Translations under genes and position numbers: made by a program | Origin: Paenibacillus sp. LS1 | Lineage (GTDB): Bacteria > Bacillota > Bacilli > Paenibacillales > Paenibacillaceae | Length of the DNA: 64,000 nt | Direction of reading: 5' to 3' | NCBI RefSeq assembly: GCF_026013365.1 | Contig: NZ_JAPDOE010000011.1 | Location: 163,148-227,147, forward strand | Part shown: piece by piece, positions 31,489 through 41,076 of the stretch | How the letters are laid out: each line of letters opens with the position of its first letter | How positions within the stretch are numbered: the first letter of the stretch is position 1 | The notes under the pieces: model-generated | What the model was told of the DNA's origin: nothing | Databases searched by the model: none | What the model saw: the letters and a program-made list of their open reading frames with translations, nothing else

Positions 31489-32493
31489 ATGAAGAAGAAA
31501 TTTGATAAAGGTGCGCAGATGGTCATTCAGAAAGAAATCGTGAAGCAATCGTTTCTGGAGGAAGGTCAAGAGCTGCCATTGGTAATCAAACCAAATCTGG
31601 CCGGGTTGGATCTGAATCAATGGTATCTCAACAATAAGGATATGGTGGAAGAGAAAATTTTGGAATATGGCGGCGTTCTGTTCAGAGGTTTTGATACCAC
31701 CACACCAGAGAGCTTTTACGGGTTTATCGATGTAAGCTGCCCCGAGCCGCTCAGTTATAAAGAAGGAGCGACACCGAGAACTAAAGTACAAGGCAAGGTG
31801 TATACGTCAACGGAATTCCCGAACGAGGAGACCATTGCACCGCATAATGAATTGTCCTACGTCATGACCTGGCCCAAAAAAATCTGGTTCTCCAGTATCG
31901 TCGTCGCCGATGAAGGAGGAGAAACGCCTATTGTGGATGTGCGGAAAGTATATAACCTCATTGATCCGGACATTCGGGACGTTTTTGCAGAGAAAGGTTG
32001 GATGTTGGTTCGAAACTACGGCAACGGCTTCGGGCAGACCTGGCAGTATGTTTTCCACACGGAGTCCAAGGAAGAAGTCGAGCAGTATTGCCTGGACAAC
32101 AACATGTCTTTCCACTGGAATGAGGATGGAACCCTCACAACGAAGCAGGTGAGACCGGCCATCACGATCCACCCGGATACGAATGAGAGCCTGTGGTTCA
32201 ATCATATTGCCTTCTGGCACAGCAGCAGCCTGAACGAGGAAGTTCGCAACTTGATGCTCGAAGAATTCGGAGAAGGTGGCTTGCCATACCAGACGTATTA
32301 CGGAGACGGAAGTTCAATTGATGCCGATGTGGCTGCTCATATTCGTCAGGCTTATGCCGATGCCACGGTCGCCTTTCCATGGCAAGAGGGAGATATTCTC
32401 ATGCTGGACAATATGCTGGTTGCCCATGCTCGTAACCCATATCAGGGAGATCGAAAAGTATTGGTAGCCATGGGAGAACCCGTGAGTCGTTAA
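31489..32493 (+). CDS. Fe(II)/2-oxoglutarate-dependent oxygenase (TauD/SyrP-like amino-acid hydroxylase)
   Basis: The 334-residue protein has the TauD/clavaminate-synthase fold. The iron ligands are His 119 and Glu 121 in APHNELSY (HxE form, as in SyrP and AsnO) and His 313 in LVAHAR; Arg 322 in the following GDRKVLVAM is placed to bind 2-oxoglutarate. The segment GGETPIVDVRKVY is typical of the SyrP branch, whose members beta-hydroxylate aspartate or asparagine, often on a carrier protein. It lies between NRPS 1 and NRPS 2, with AGGAGG at a good spacing. The likely substrate is Asn on carrier 1 or Gln on carrier 2. Which one, and whether free or tethered, cannot be told from sequence. Confidence 0.9.
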   Translation: MKKKFDKGAQMVIQKEIVKQSFLEEGQELPLVIKPNLAGLDLNQWYLNNKDMVEEKILEYGGVLFRGFDTTTPESFYGFIDVSCPEPLSYKEGATPRTKVQGKVYTSTEFPNEETIAPHNELSYVMTWPKKIWFSSIVVADEGGETPIVDVRKVYNLIDPDIRDVFAEKGWMLVRNYGNGFGQTWQYVFHTESKEEVEQYCLDNNMSFHWNEDGTLTTKQVRPAITIHPDTNESLWFNHIAFWHSSSLNEEVRNLMLEEFGEGGLPYQTYYGDGSSIDADVAAHIRQAYADATVAFPWQEGDILMLDNMLVAHARNPYQGDRKVLVAMGEPVSR

Positions 32494-32561
32494 GCCTCAA
32501 TTCCGTCGTAAGGAAATTACACTTGAACTGAAAATACATTAGAAATGCAGGAGGATTGAAC

Positions 32562-35500
32562 ATGGAAAATGTAATGCTGGGTTATCCCCTTTCACCACAA
32601 CAGAAACGACTGCATGAACTGAATAATAATGGATTAACATCACTGGTCCCCAATGTAATTGCTGTTAACATCGAAGGTGAATGCTCGAATGGTCAGATTG
32701 AATTAGCCGTGAAGAGAATAGCCGAGAAATACAGCACACTCCGCACTTCCATAGAAGCTGATCCTAATTATGGGGTGCATCTTCAGAAGGTAGATTCGGA
32801 GACCAGAAGCCGATTCCGTACTGCATATTCCGATGAATCCATTCAGGAACAGGATATTCAAGGGTTGATCCGAAAAGAGTTGGGCACATGGACAGGTGAT
32901 TATTCGCTGGAAGCCATTAACGTGGATCTGTCCGAACGTTCCAAAGTACTGATTCTCGCCTTTGATCCACAGTTCTCGGATATTGAACCTGCCGTTATTC
33001 TTGAGGACTTGTCACAATTAATGACGGCCGAGGTGGACCCGGAACTTCTGGAAGAAGAGGTCCCGTATTATGCTGTATCCGAGTGGTTGAATGACCTGCT
33101 GACCAATGATGAGCACGCGGAGGAAAGAAGTTTTTGGAACAATAAACGGTTCGATCATGTGGACAAACAATTGTCCATGGCATCCGGTAGCGAATCCCCA
33201 AGTATTACGCTGGCACGCTTCCCTGTGGAAGGGTCACCAGAATTATGGGCTGAACTTGAGAAGGTAGCGGAGAAGGCTGGAAGTACCATAGATAATGTTG
33301 CGCTCGCCTGCTGGAATCTGACTTTGCATCTGCTGGGCGAGGATAAGGAACTAACGGTTGGCGTACATACGCGTGGCCGACAAGATGAGGATTTGGAGAA
33401 GGTTGTCGGTGCATTGAATCGATACGTACCTCTGTACTCGGGCTTGAAAGAGGACGACACGCTGGCTCAGTTTTTACACAGAACGACGAGTGAAGCAAAA
33501 GATAGTGCGGAATATGCAGATTATTTTGACTTCAAAATGTTTGGCAGATCGGATTCAAGCCAGTCTGTGTTCTCCTATGGATTCGAGAGTCGGGATGCAT
33601 CATCCGTGGTGGAATCAAGTGATCACACGTTCCGGGTCGTGTATCAGTCGGAACAGATTGAACCGGTTCACCTTGGACTCAACATCCAGCAATATCCTGA
33701 ACGTAGAGATATCGTTCTTCGTTATAACGAGGAAGTGTACACTCCGACAGAGATTGGCTACGTGGCGGATATTTTCACACATATTTGCAACAATGCCTAT
33801 GTGAATCTGGCTGAACCCGTATCGACCAATATCATCCCTGATCATCTGACAGTTACATTGCAATCGATTCTTCAAGGAGAGGTTCGGGAATATGCCACCT
33901 CGACATTGGTGGAGATGCTGGACGAACAAGCGTTGAAGACGCCAGATCAGATTGCGGTTGTGTCTGGTAACACTTTGCTTACGTTCCGGGAAATCCATGA
34001 GAAGTCCAGACAACTTGCCCACTATCTGCAGCGGACAAGAAGCGTCGGACATGGAGATGTAGTCGGCGTCAGCGTGGAGAGATCTCCTGAGCTGGTCATA
34101 GCTCTTCTGTCGGTACTTCGAGCAGGTGCTGCTTATGTACCGCTTGATCCGGATTATCCGAATGAGCGATTGTCCTATATCCGTGAGAATGCCCGCATTG
34201 AGACGGTGCTGTTGTTGAATCAAAACAATGAACGGCTCAACTCCCTTTTTGCCAATCCTGTATTCCTTGAAGAAGAAGGTGAGGCCATTGCGAATGAGCC
34301 CACGGATGCACCGACAATCGGAGTAGATGCCAGAGATATCGCTTATATCCTCTATACTTCCGGTTCCACAGGCAGACCCAAAGGGGTCAAAGTGTCACAT
34401 CAGGCCATCAGCAACCATATGCATTGGATGAACAATGAATTTCCATTGACCGGAGAAGACGCTGTATTGCAGAAAACATCGATTAATTTCGATGCATCCG
34501 TATGGGAATTCTATGCACCGCTCACTACAGGCGCAAGGCTGGTTCTTGCTGAACCGGACAAGCATGCTGATCCCGACTATCTGCTCGACATTATTCATAA
34601 GGAACGGATTACGACGTTACAGGTTGTACCTACCATGCTTCAGGCTTTGGTGGAAAAAGAAACCCTCTCTTCAGCACCGTTAAAAAGGGTGTTCAGCGGT
34701 GGAGAAAGGCTGGGAATTCCGCTCCAGAAAGCTTTCTTTGCCGGATCCAATGCTCAGTTGATTAATTTGTACGGCCCAACCGAGGCGAGTATTGATACGA
34801 CGTATCATATCTGCGACCAAGATAACGTTCAGGAAACGATCGGCAGACCCATTCATAATACCAATCTGCTCGTACTGGACTCGAACCTGAATTTTGTTCC
34901 GCCAGGTGTTGCCGGAGAGTTATATATCAGCGGAAAGGGTCTGGCAGATGGATATGTGGATGAACATTTAAATGACCAGGCTTTCCTGACACATTCTTAT
35001 GCGCCGGACAACGTGATGTACAAAACCGGAGACAGGGTCCGTTATTTCCCGGATGGTCATATCGAATACATTGGCAGGGTTGACCGGCAGGTGAAGTTAA
35101 GAGGTTACCGGATCGAACTCGGCGAGATCGAGAAGGTTCTGAACGAACACCCTCATGTTCGACTTGCAGCAGCGAAGCTGCTAGAGAAGACAGAATCGTT
35201 GCTGGTTGCCTATGTAGAACTGGATAGAGCTGGAGAGATTAAGGATGTCAAACAGTGGATTTCGTCCGCGCTTCCCGAATATATGATTCCGAACGTCATC
35301 CAAGTGCTAGACCATTTACCGTTGCTGAGTAATGGAAAAATGGATTATCACGCTCTACCGGACGTAGATGTAAGTTCCGGGGCAGAATATGCCGCACCAA
35401 CGACAACTGTCGAGCAGATTGTTGCCCAGATCTGGAGAACGGTATTGAAGCGGGAGCAGATTAGTGTTGATGAGAATTTCTTTGCGCTCGGAGGGCATTC

Positions 35501-35657
35501 CCTTATCGCAACGCAGGTTATCTCTGGAATCAGACAACAGGTAGGTGTCAATCTGCCGCTGCGTAAAATATTTGATGCGCCTACCATTCGTGAATTGTCC
35601 GAAGTAATTGAAAATCTGTTATTGGAAGCGAATGGATATTCTGCGGAGGGTAATTAA
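32562..35657 (+). CDS. NRPS protein 2: catalytically degenerate C-like domain - A (Gln predicted) - T
   Basis: The 1031-residue protein starts with a condensation-like domain (about 1-425) that keeps YPLSPQQKRLHEL and STLRT but has lost the active site: where HHxxxDG belongs it reads FDPQFSDIE (residues 134-142), so both His and the Gly are gone. The A domain (YTSGSTGRPKG from 598) gives pocket residues DAWQFGLIDK, a code I know for glutamine. The carrier domain has GGHSL with Ser 980. Because NRPS 1 already ends in a working C domain, the N-terminal domain is not needed for bond formation. It resembles the interface domains that partner with stand-alone beta-hydroxylases. The start is the ATG at 32562 (GGAGG 7 bases upstream), not the earlier TTG. 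Confidence 0.93.
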   Translation: MENVMLGYPLSPQQKRLHELNNNGLTSLVPNVIAVNIEGECSNGQIELAVKRIAEKYSTLRTSIEADPNYGVHLQKVDSETRSRFRTAYSDESIQEQDIQGLIRKELGTWTGDYSLEAINVDLSERSKVLILAFDPQFSDIEPAVILEDLSQLMTAEVDPELLEEEVPYYAVSEWLNDLLTNDEHAEERSFWNNKRFDHVDKQLSMASGSESPSITLARFPVEGSPELWAELEKVAEKAGSTIDNVALACWNLTLHLLGEDKELTVGVHTRGRQDEDLEKVVGALNRYVPLYSGLKEDDTLAQFLHRTTSEAKDSAEYADYFDFKMFGRSDSSQSVFSYGFESRDASSVVESSDHTFRVVYQSEQIEPVHLGLNIQQYPERRDIVLRYNEEVYTPTEIGYVADIFTHICNNAYVNLAEPVSTNIIPDHLTVTLQSILQGEVREYATSTLVEMLDEQALKTPDQIAVVSGNTLLTFREIHEKSRQLAHYLQRTRSVGHGDVVGVSVERSPELVIALLSVLRAGAAYVPLDPDYPNERLSYIRENARIETVLLLNQNNERLNSLFANPVFLEEEGEAIANEPTDAPTIGVDARDIAYILYTSGSTGRPKGVKVSHQAISNHMHWMNNEFPLTGEDAVLQKTSINFDASVWEFYAPLTTGARLVLAEPDKHADPDYLLDIIHKERITTLQVVPTMLQALVEKETLSSAPLKRVFSGGERLGIPLQKAFFAGSNAQLINLYGPTEASIDTTYHICDQDNVQETIGRPIHNTNLLVLDSNLNFVPPGVAGELYISGKGLADGYVDEHLNDQAFLTHSYAPDNVMYKTGDRVRYFPDGHIEYIGRVDRQVKLRGYRIELGEIEKVLNEHPHVRLAAAKLLEKTESLLVAYVELDRAGEIKDVKQWISSALPEYMIPNVIQVLDHLPLLSNGKMDYHALPDVDVSSGAEYAAPTTTVEQIVAQIWRTVLKREQISVDENFFALGGHSLIATQVISGIRQQVGVNLPLRKIFDAPTIRELSEVIENLLLEANGYSAEGN

Positions 35658-38600
35658 GTGAAAAAATCTGGTGCAGTAATGAACAAAAGCGAACTGATTG
35701 ATCGAATATTAAGTCAGATGAATGTGACCAACACAGTAGAGCGCACTTCTCGCGACATCAATCACTTCCCGCTATCTTTTGCTCAGAAGAGGTTGTGGCT
35801 TCAGCAGCAGATTGAGCCGGCAAGTACGGCATATAACATGGTATTCGCTAATGAGATTGTGGGAGAGTTCGATAAGTCTGCATTTGAACAAGCCATCGGA
35901 CTGCTGGTGGAGAGGCAAGAGGCACTACAAGTTCGGATTGATGCTGCAGAAGGCATACCGTATCAATATATTCAGGAAGACGAACCGGATTATGAATGGG
36001 TTGATATATCGAAGTATCCGGGCGATCAGGCCGAAAGGCAGATTGTTGATCAAGTCGAAAGGGCCGATGGCCCTTTTGATTTTACCCGGGACAGACTGTG
36101 CAGATTCAAAGTGTTTAAGCTGAACGATCAACGCCATATTTTTGTTCTGTTGATGCATCATATCATCTCGGATGGTCAGTCGATCGAGATCATACGAAGA
36201 GACCTGTTATCTTATTATGAACATTTCCGCGGAGCGGGCTTATTGCCAGCATATAGTTCTTCCGCGACCCAATATATAGATTACTCGGTATGGCAGAATC
36301 AATTACTGGAAAGTAACGAGTTTGCTAATCAGAAGAAGTACTGGCTCGATCAACTGAAGGAACACTCCTATACGCTCAATTTGCCATATGACCATGAGCG
36401 TCCACAGAAACGGAGTGAAGAGGGGATATCAATATACTTCACGATTCCGGCACCCCTTACCAGCAGATTAAGAGAGATTTCGGAGAAGCATCATTCCACG
36501 CTATTTATGGTGATGTATACCTGTTTTGCGATTTTGTTACGTAAGTATTCGGGTGAAACGGATCTGATGATCGGGACGCCTGTCTCCAATCGGCCCCAGT
36601 CCGATTTGGAGAAGATTGTTGGTTTCTTTGTCAATACACTCGTACTGCGTAGCCGTATTGATGATCAGCAATCATTTTTGGAACACCTTGACGCTTCCAA
36701 AAATACGATCCTTGATGCGTTCGATCATCAGGATGTACCGATTGATCTATTGTTCGATGATCTAACACAATCCAGAACAACGGGATATTCGCCATTGTTT
36801 CAGGTTATGTTCAGTCTGGCGAAGGCGAATCAGATCGAACAGAATGATCAACAGGCCGTGTTCAGGGAAATCAAGCTGAAGCAGAACAACACATCCAAAT
36901 TCGATATGTCTCTGGACTTAACGGAAGATCTGGATGTGATTAAGGGTACGTTTGAATGTAGTCGGGATCTGTTCCACGTGAGTACGATTGAACGCTGGGC
37001 CAGTAATTTTATAGCGCTGCTTGAACATATTGTGGATCATCCAGGGAAGCCAATCGCAGGGGTTGGAGCCGTTAGTGTTGAAGAACGACAGAAGGTTCTA
37101 TATGAATGGAACGATACCGTAATGGATTACCCTGATCATATCTGTGTACAACATCTGTTTGAAGCATCTGTAACCCGAGCCCCGGATCAGGTGGCTGTGG
37201 TGTATGGGGGAGACCAATTATCTTATCGCGATCTAGACCGCCAAGCGAATCAATTGGCTCATCTTCTGATCGAAAAGGGAATTGGACCTGACAAGGCGGT
37301 AGCCATTGGCATAGAACGTTCGCTGCATTTACCCATTGCCCTTCTTGCTGTGTTAAAAGCGGGAGGAGCTATCGTGCCTCTGGATCTGGATGCACCTGTG
37401 GAGCGAAATCGTCACATGTTAACAGATTCGGGAGCGTGCATCTGTCTCATCAATACGAATACGTTGCCGATCCCGGATGATGTTGCCGTTCTGATCGACG
37501 TATCTCAACCTGAAATGTATATGGACAAGCCGATAACAGTTCCTTCGACACCAGTGGGGCCTGATCATCTGGTAGCTATTTATTATACGTCAGGCACTAC
37601 AGGGAAACCCAAAGGGGTATCTGTGCGGCACCAGGGGTGGGTGAACCGTATCTGCTGGATGCAGCACCAATTCAAGCTGGAATCCCATGAAACGGTACTT
37701 CAGAAAACAACCCTGACCTTTGATGATGTCGGTCTTGAATATTTCTGGACATGGATGGCAGGTGCCAGGGTTGCACTGTTGGAACCAGGATTTCATCGTG
37801 ATCCGTATGCGATCATTCAAGCTTTGAAGCAATATGAAGTGGCCATCGTCTTTTTTGTTCCGAGCATGCTGAAGATGATTTTGGAGCGAATTGATATGGC
37901 GGATCTGGAGCAATTAGCATCATTACGGGATGTATTCTCCAGTGGAGAGGCATTGAAACCCGAGATGGTTGCGGCGTTCCACAACCTTCTTCCCGAGCGT
38001 AATCTGCATAACAGTTACGGGGTGACTGAGGTTTCCATTGATTCGACCATTCATATGAATGTGCAGCCGGAAGGTCAGCGCGCTCGAAGAAATATATCCA
38101 TTGGTCGTCCAATCGGGAACAATTTCATCTACGTTCTGGACGAAATGCAGAAACCAGTGCCCATTGGGGTTCATGGTCATTTGTATATTGGTGGTGTTGG
38201 TCTGGCGAGAGGCTACTATGGAGATCCCGTAAAGACCGAGCAGGCTTTCTTTGCGAACCCGTTTACGGATGGACGGATGTACAGAACGGGCGACATTGCT
38301 TATTACGATGCTACTGGCAAGTTATACATTGTCGGACGAATAGACAACCAATTGAAGATCAGAGGCATGCGTGTAGAATTGGGAGAAATCACCGATGTAA
38401 TCTCCAGACACGCTGATATTCAGGAGTGTGCGATGCTGGCTGAGAGATGGGGAGATGATGAAGAACTGTCACTGAGTGCTTACATTCAGCTGGTTCCATC
38501 CTCTGAGATTCTCAGTACGGATCTTCGCAACTTCTGCCGAACCCTGCTGCCGAGTCACATGATTCCCTCACGTTTCATTACGATTGAACGTATTCCTCTC

Positions 38601-39683
38601 AACAGTAATGGCAAGTTGGACAAGGCAGCGCTGAAGCATCTGGACCGTGGTACATTGAACGATTATATCGCTGCTCCACAGGATGAGTTGGAAGAAAAGG
38701 TCATGCAGGTTTTCATGGATATCCTTGGCGTGGACACCATCCATCTGCATGAAAGCTTTTTCGATCAGGGTGGACATTCCATCAAAGCCGTCCGTTTAAT
38801 GGATGTTCTGAACAGAACATTCCAGACCGAGCTATCCGTGATCACCTTGTTTGATTACTCCACCGTGACCGAGATTGCACATATCATTCGGGAGGGGAAT
38901 TTGCCCCAAGATCAATCGGTTGTTGTGTTGAAAGAAGACGGTCTTGCGGATGCAACTCCACTGTTTCTTATTCCGACGGGTGGCGGCAACCTGATCAATT
39001 ATTATGAGTTGGTTAGCCAACTGAAAGGCTTGAATATATACGGATTTGTGCCAAAAGGATATGAGAACGACGAAGAACCGCTCTATACCGTTCAGGAACT
39101 GGCTCAGTATTATTATGGTGTTCTTACGCAATTGAATCCGATAGGCCCGTACCGATTGCTGGGTTGGTCCTTTGGTGGCAATGTGGCCTTTGAGATGGCG
39201 CGGATCATCGAAGATGCAGGACAGCAGCTGGAGTGGCTGATCATTCTGGATGCACCTGCCCGAAGCCATGAACGGGATGTTCGTCCAATAAACAAGATGG
39301 AGGTTCTTGCCGAATTAGCACACAACAATAGGTATGAGTTCAAGCACAGTGCAGACTATGAAGCTCAGTTACAAGAAGCCATGAATCATTTTCCTGGTGA
39401 AAACACGCTTAGACATTTGAAAGTGCGCCTGGCCAATGAAGTGGCTTTTGATAACTACCATTCAACAGAGCCGATTCAGTCTGACATCCATCTGTTATAC
39501 GCAACCGCTCAGGATGAACGAACTCCAGTTCCGTTAACGGATGCACAGGTTTGGCACGCCAAGACGACAGGTACATGCACTTCAACGCCTATTCCAGGTC
39601 ATCATGAGAATCTGATCGACTACAATCATGCAGTGAATGTGGCCCAATATGTGAATCAAATGGTGAAGGGATGGATCAGATGA
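35658..39683 (+). CDS. NRPS protein 3: C - A (specificity unassigned) - T - thioesterase
   Basis: The 1341-residue protein starts at a GTG directly after the TAA of NRPS 2, with GGAGGG 7 bases upstream. Domains: condensation (HHIISDG at 167-173), adenylation (YTSGTTGKPKG at 643-653), carrier (GGHSI, Ser 1041) and a type I thioesterase (GWSFGG, Ser 1171). The A domain is unusual: the A4 region reads FDDVGLEYFWTW instead of the common FDxSVWE form, giving pocket residues DDLFFSSIDK by my alignment. That code is not one I know, though its last part resembles the diaminobutyrate code (ISSID). The thioesterase would release a linear acid or a macrocycle. Its stop codon overlaps the start of the aminotransferase gene. 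Confidence 0.93.
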   Translation: MKKSGAVMNKSELIDRILSQMNVTNTVERTSRDINHFPLSFAQKRLWLQQQIEPASTAYNMVFANEIVGEFDKSAFEQAIGLLVERQEALQVRIDAAEGIPYQYIQEDEPDYEWVDISKYPGDQAERQIVDQVERADGPFDFTRDRLCRFKVFKLNDQRHIFVLLMHHIISDGQSIEIIRRDLLSYYEHFRGAGLLPAYSSSATQYIDYSVWQNQLLESNEFANQKKYWLDQLKEHSYTLNLPYDHERPQKRSEEGISIYFTIPAPLTSRLREISEKHHSTLFMVMYTCFAILLRKYSGETDLMIGTPVSNRPQSDLEKIVGFFVNTLVLRSRIDDQQSFLEHLDASKNTILDAFDHQDVPIDLLFDDLTQSRTTGYSPLFQVMFSLAKANQIEQNDQQAVFREIKLKQNNTSKFDMSLDLTEDLDVIKGTFECSRDLFHVSTIERWASNFIALLEHIVDHPGKPIAGVGAVSVEERQKVLYEWNDTVMDYPDHICVQHLFEASVTRAPDQVAVVYGGDQLSYRDLDRQANQLAHLLIEKGIGPDKAVAIGIERSLHLPIALLAVLKAGGAIVPLDLDAPVERNRHMLTDSGACICLINTNTLPIPDDVAVLIDVSQPEMYMDKPITVPSTPVGPDHLVAIYYTSGTTGKPKGVSVRHQGWVNRICWMQHQFKLESHETVLQKTTLTFDDVGLEYFWTWMAGARVALLEPGFHRDPYAIIQALKQYEVAIVFFVPSMLKMILERIDMADLEQLASLRDVFSSGEALKPEMVAAFHNLLPERNLHNSYGVTEVSIDSTIHMNVQPEGQRARRNISIGRPIGNNFIYVLDEMQKPVPIGVHGHLYIGGVGLARGYYGDPVKTEQAFFANPFTDGRMYRTGDIAYYDATGKLYIVGRIDNQLKIRGMRVELGEITDVISRHADIQECAMLAERWGDDEELSLSAYIQLVPSSEILSTDLRNFCRTLLPSHMIPSRFITIERIPLNSNGKLDKAALKHLDRGTLNDYIAAPQDELEEKVMQVFMDILGVDTIHLHESFFDQGGHSIKAVRLMDVLNRTFQTELSVITLFDYSTVTEIAHIIREGNLPQDQSVVVLKEDGLADATPLFLIPTGGGNLINYYELVSQLKGLNIYGFVPKGYENDEEPLYTVQELAQYYYGVLTQLNPIGPYRLLGWSFGGNVAFEMARIIEDAGQQLEWLIILDAPARSHERDVRPINKMEVLAELAHNNRYEFKHSADYEAQLQEAMNHFPGENTLRHLKVRLANEVAFDNYHSTEPIQSDIHLLYATAQDERTPVPLTDAQVWHAKTTGTCTSTPIPGHHENLIDYNHAVNVAQYVNQMVKGWIR

Positions 39684-40951
39684 CTTTTGAAACGATGGAA
39701 TCCAATGTGAGAAGTTATTGCAGACATTTCCCGGCCGTATTTGATAAAGCCAAAGATGATCAACTCTATACCGTGGATGGTCGTCCGTATATCGATTTTT
39801 TCGCAGGTGCTGGTGCACTTAACTATGGACATAACAATGAATATATCAAAAACGAAATCATGGCCTACATTGAATCGGATCGAATTATGCATGGGCTCGA
39901 TATGTACACGCAAGCGAAGCTTGATTTTATTGAATATTTCTCTGAATCTGTACTGAAGAAAAAAGGAATGGAATACAAGCTTCAATTCTGTGGCCCTACC
40001 GGAACCAATGCGGTAGAAGCAGCGTTGAAGCTGGCGCGTAAATATACAGGGCGGACCGGTGTATTTTCTTTCATGGGCGGTTATCATGGTATGTCCTTGG
40101 GGAGTCTGGCCGTTACCAGTAATCGGGACAGCCGGCAGGGTGCGGGCAGAGTATTAGACGGTGTAACCTTTATTCCATATCCGAATGAGCATAATCATTA
40201 TTTTGATAGTGCTGCCTACATCGAATATATATTGGAAGATACCCACTCCGGTATTGAGAAGCCGGCTGCCATCATATTGGAGACGGTACAGGCAGAGGGT
40301 GGTATCTATGTTGCGGAGACTTCGTGGTTGAAGAAAATCAGGGCCATCTGTGATCGCTACGATATTTTGTTCATATGCGACGATGTGCAGGTGGGATGCG
40401 GTAGAACGGGGCCGTTCTTCTCCTACGAGCGAGCCGAGATACTTCCTGATCTGGTCGTTCTCTCCAAATCCATTAGCGGGTATGGATTGCCGATGTCCTT
40501 GTTGTTGATGAAGCCGCACCTCGATATCTGGAATCCGGGCGAACATAATGGAACCTTTCGCGGAAACCAGCTGGCCTTTATCGCAGCCAAAGCAGCACTG
40601 GAATACAGGGAACAGGTATCTCTGGAAGAGCAGGTGTATGCGAAAGAGACCATGTTGAAGCAGGTATGGAATGAGGAGATATTGAAGCAATACCCTAACA
40701 TTGATATTCGGGGGATTGGTCTGATCTGGGGGCTGGATTTCTCCAAATTCGAACCGGATATTGCAGCAAAGGTGCAGAAGGCTTGCTACGATCGTGGACT
40801 TATTGTAGAGCGAGTAGGCAGGCATGATAGCGTGGTTAAGGTCATGCCTCCATTGAACATCTCCAATCACAATCTGCGAAAAGGAATCGACATCCTGAAG
40901 GAAAGCATTGCTTCGGTGTTGCAAGAGGAGAAGGTTGTACAAAAGATTTAA
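39680..40951 (+). CDS. Class III PLP aminotransferase, diaminobutyrate-2-oxoglutarate type (EctB/Dat-like)
   Basis: The 423-residue protein is a fold-type I class III aminotransferase: FFAGAGALNYGHN, FCGPTGTNAVEAALKLARKYTGR, IFICDDVQVGCGRTG and the PLP lysine, Lys 263 in VVLSKSISGYG. These match the ectoine/siderophore/polymyxin group that makes L-2,4-diaminobutyrate from aspartate semialdehyde with glutamate. Two ATGs are possible; the one at 39680 forms an ATGA overlap with the NRPS 3 stop and has GAAGGG 9 bases upstream, while 39671 is too close to it. Such coupling argues that its product feeds this assembly line, most likely module 3. Specificity for ornithine or another omega-amino acid is not excluded. 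Confidence 0.85.
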   Translation: MTFETMESNVRSYCRHFPAVFDKAKDDQLYTVDGRPYIDFFAGAGALNYGHNNEYIKNEIMAYIESDRIMHGLDMYTQAKLDFIEYFSESVLKKKGMEYKLQFCGPTGTNAVEAALKLARKYTGRTGVFSFMGGYHGMSLGSLAVTSNRDSRQGAGRVLDGVTFIPYPNEHNHYFDSAAYIEYILEDTHSGIEKPAAIILETVQAEGGIYVAETSWLKKIRAICDRYDILFICDDVQVGCGRTGPFFSYERAEILPDLVVLSKSISGYGLPMSLLLMKPHLDIWNPGEHNGTFRGNQLAFIAAKAALEYREQVSLEEQVYAKETMLKQVWNEEILKQYPNIDIRGIGLIWGLDFSKFEPDIAAKVQKACYDRGLIVERVGRHDSVVKVMPPLNISNHNLRKGIDILKESIASVLQEEKVVQKI

Positions 40952-41076
40952 CTTTCTAATCAATCATTCGATTGAAACAAGCGGAGCAGGAATGACTTCG
41001 CTTGTCTTCATTCTTTATAGCCGGATGGAAGAGATGGATGAATGAGATACAGGTTCGACGTAGGCGGAGGTGAGCC

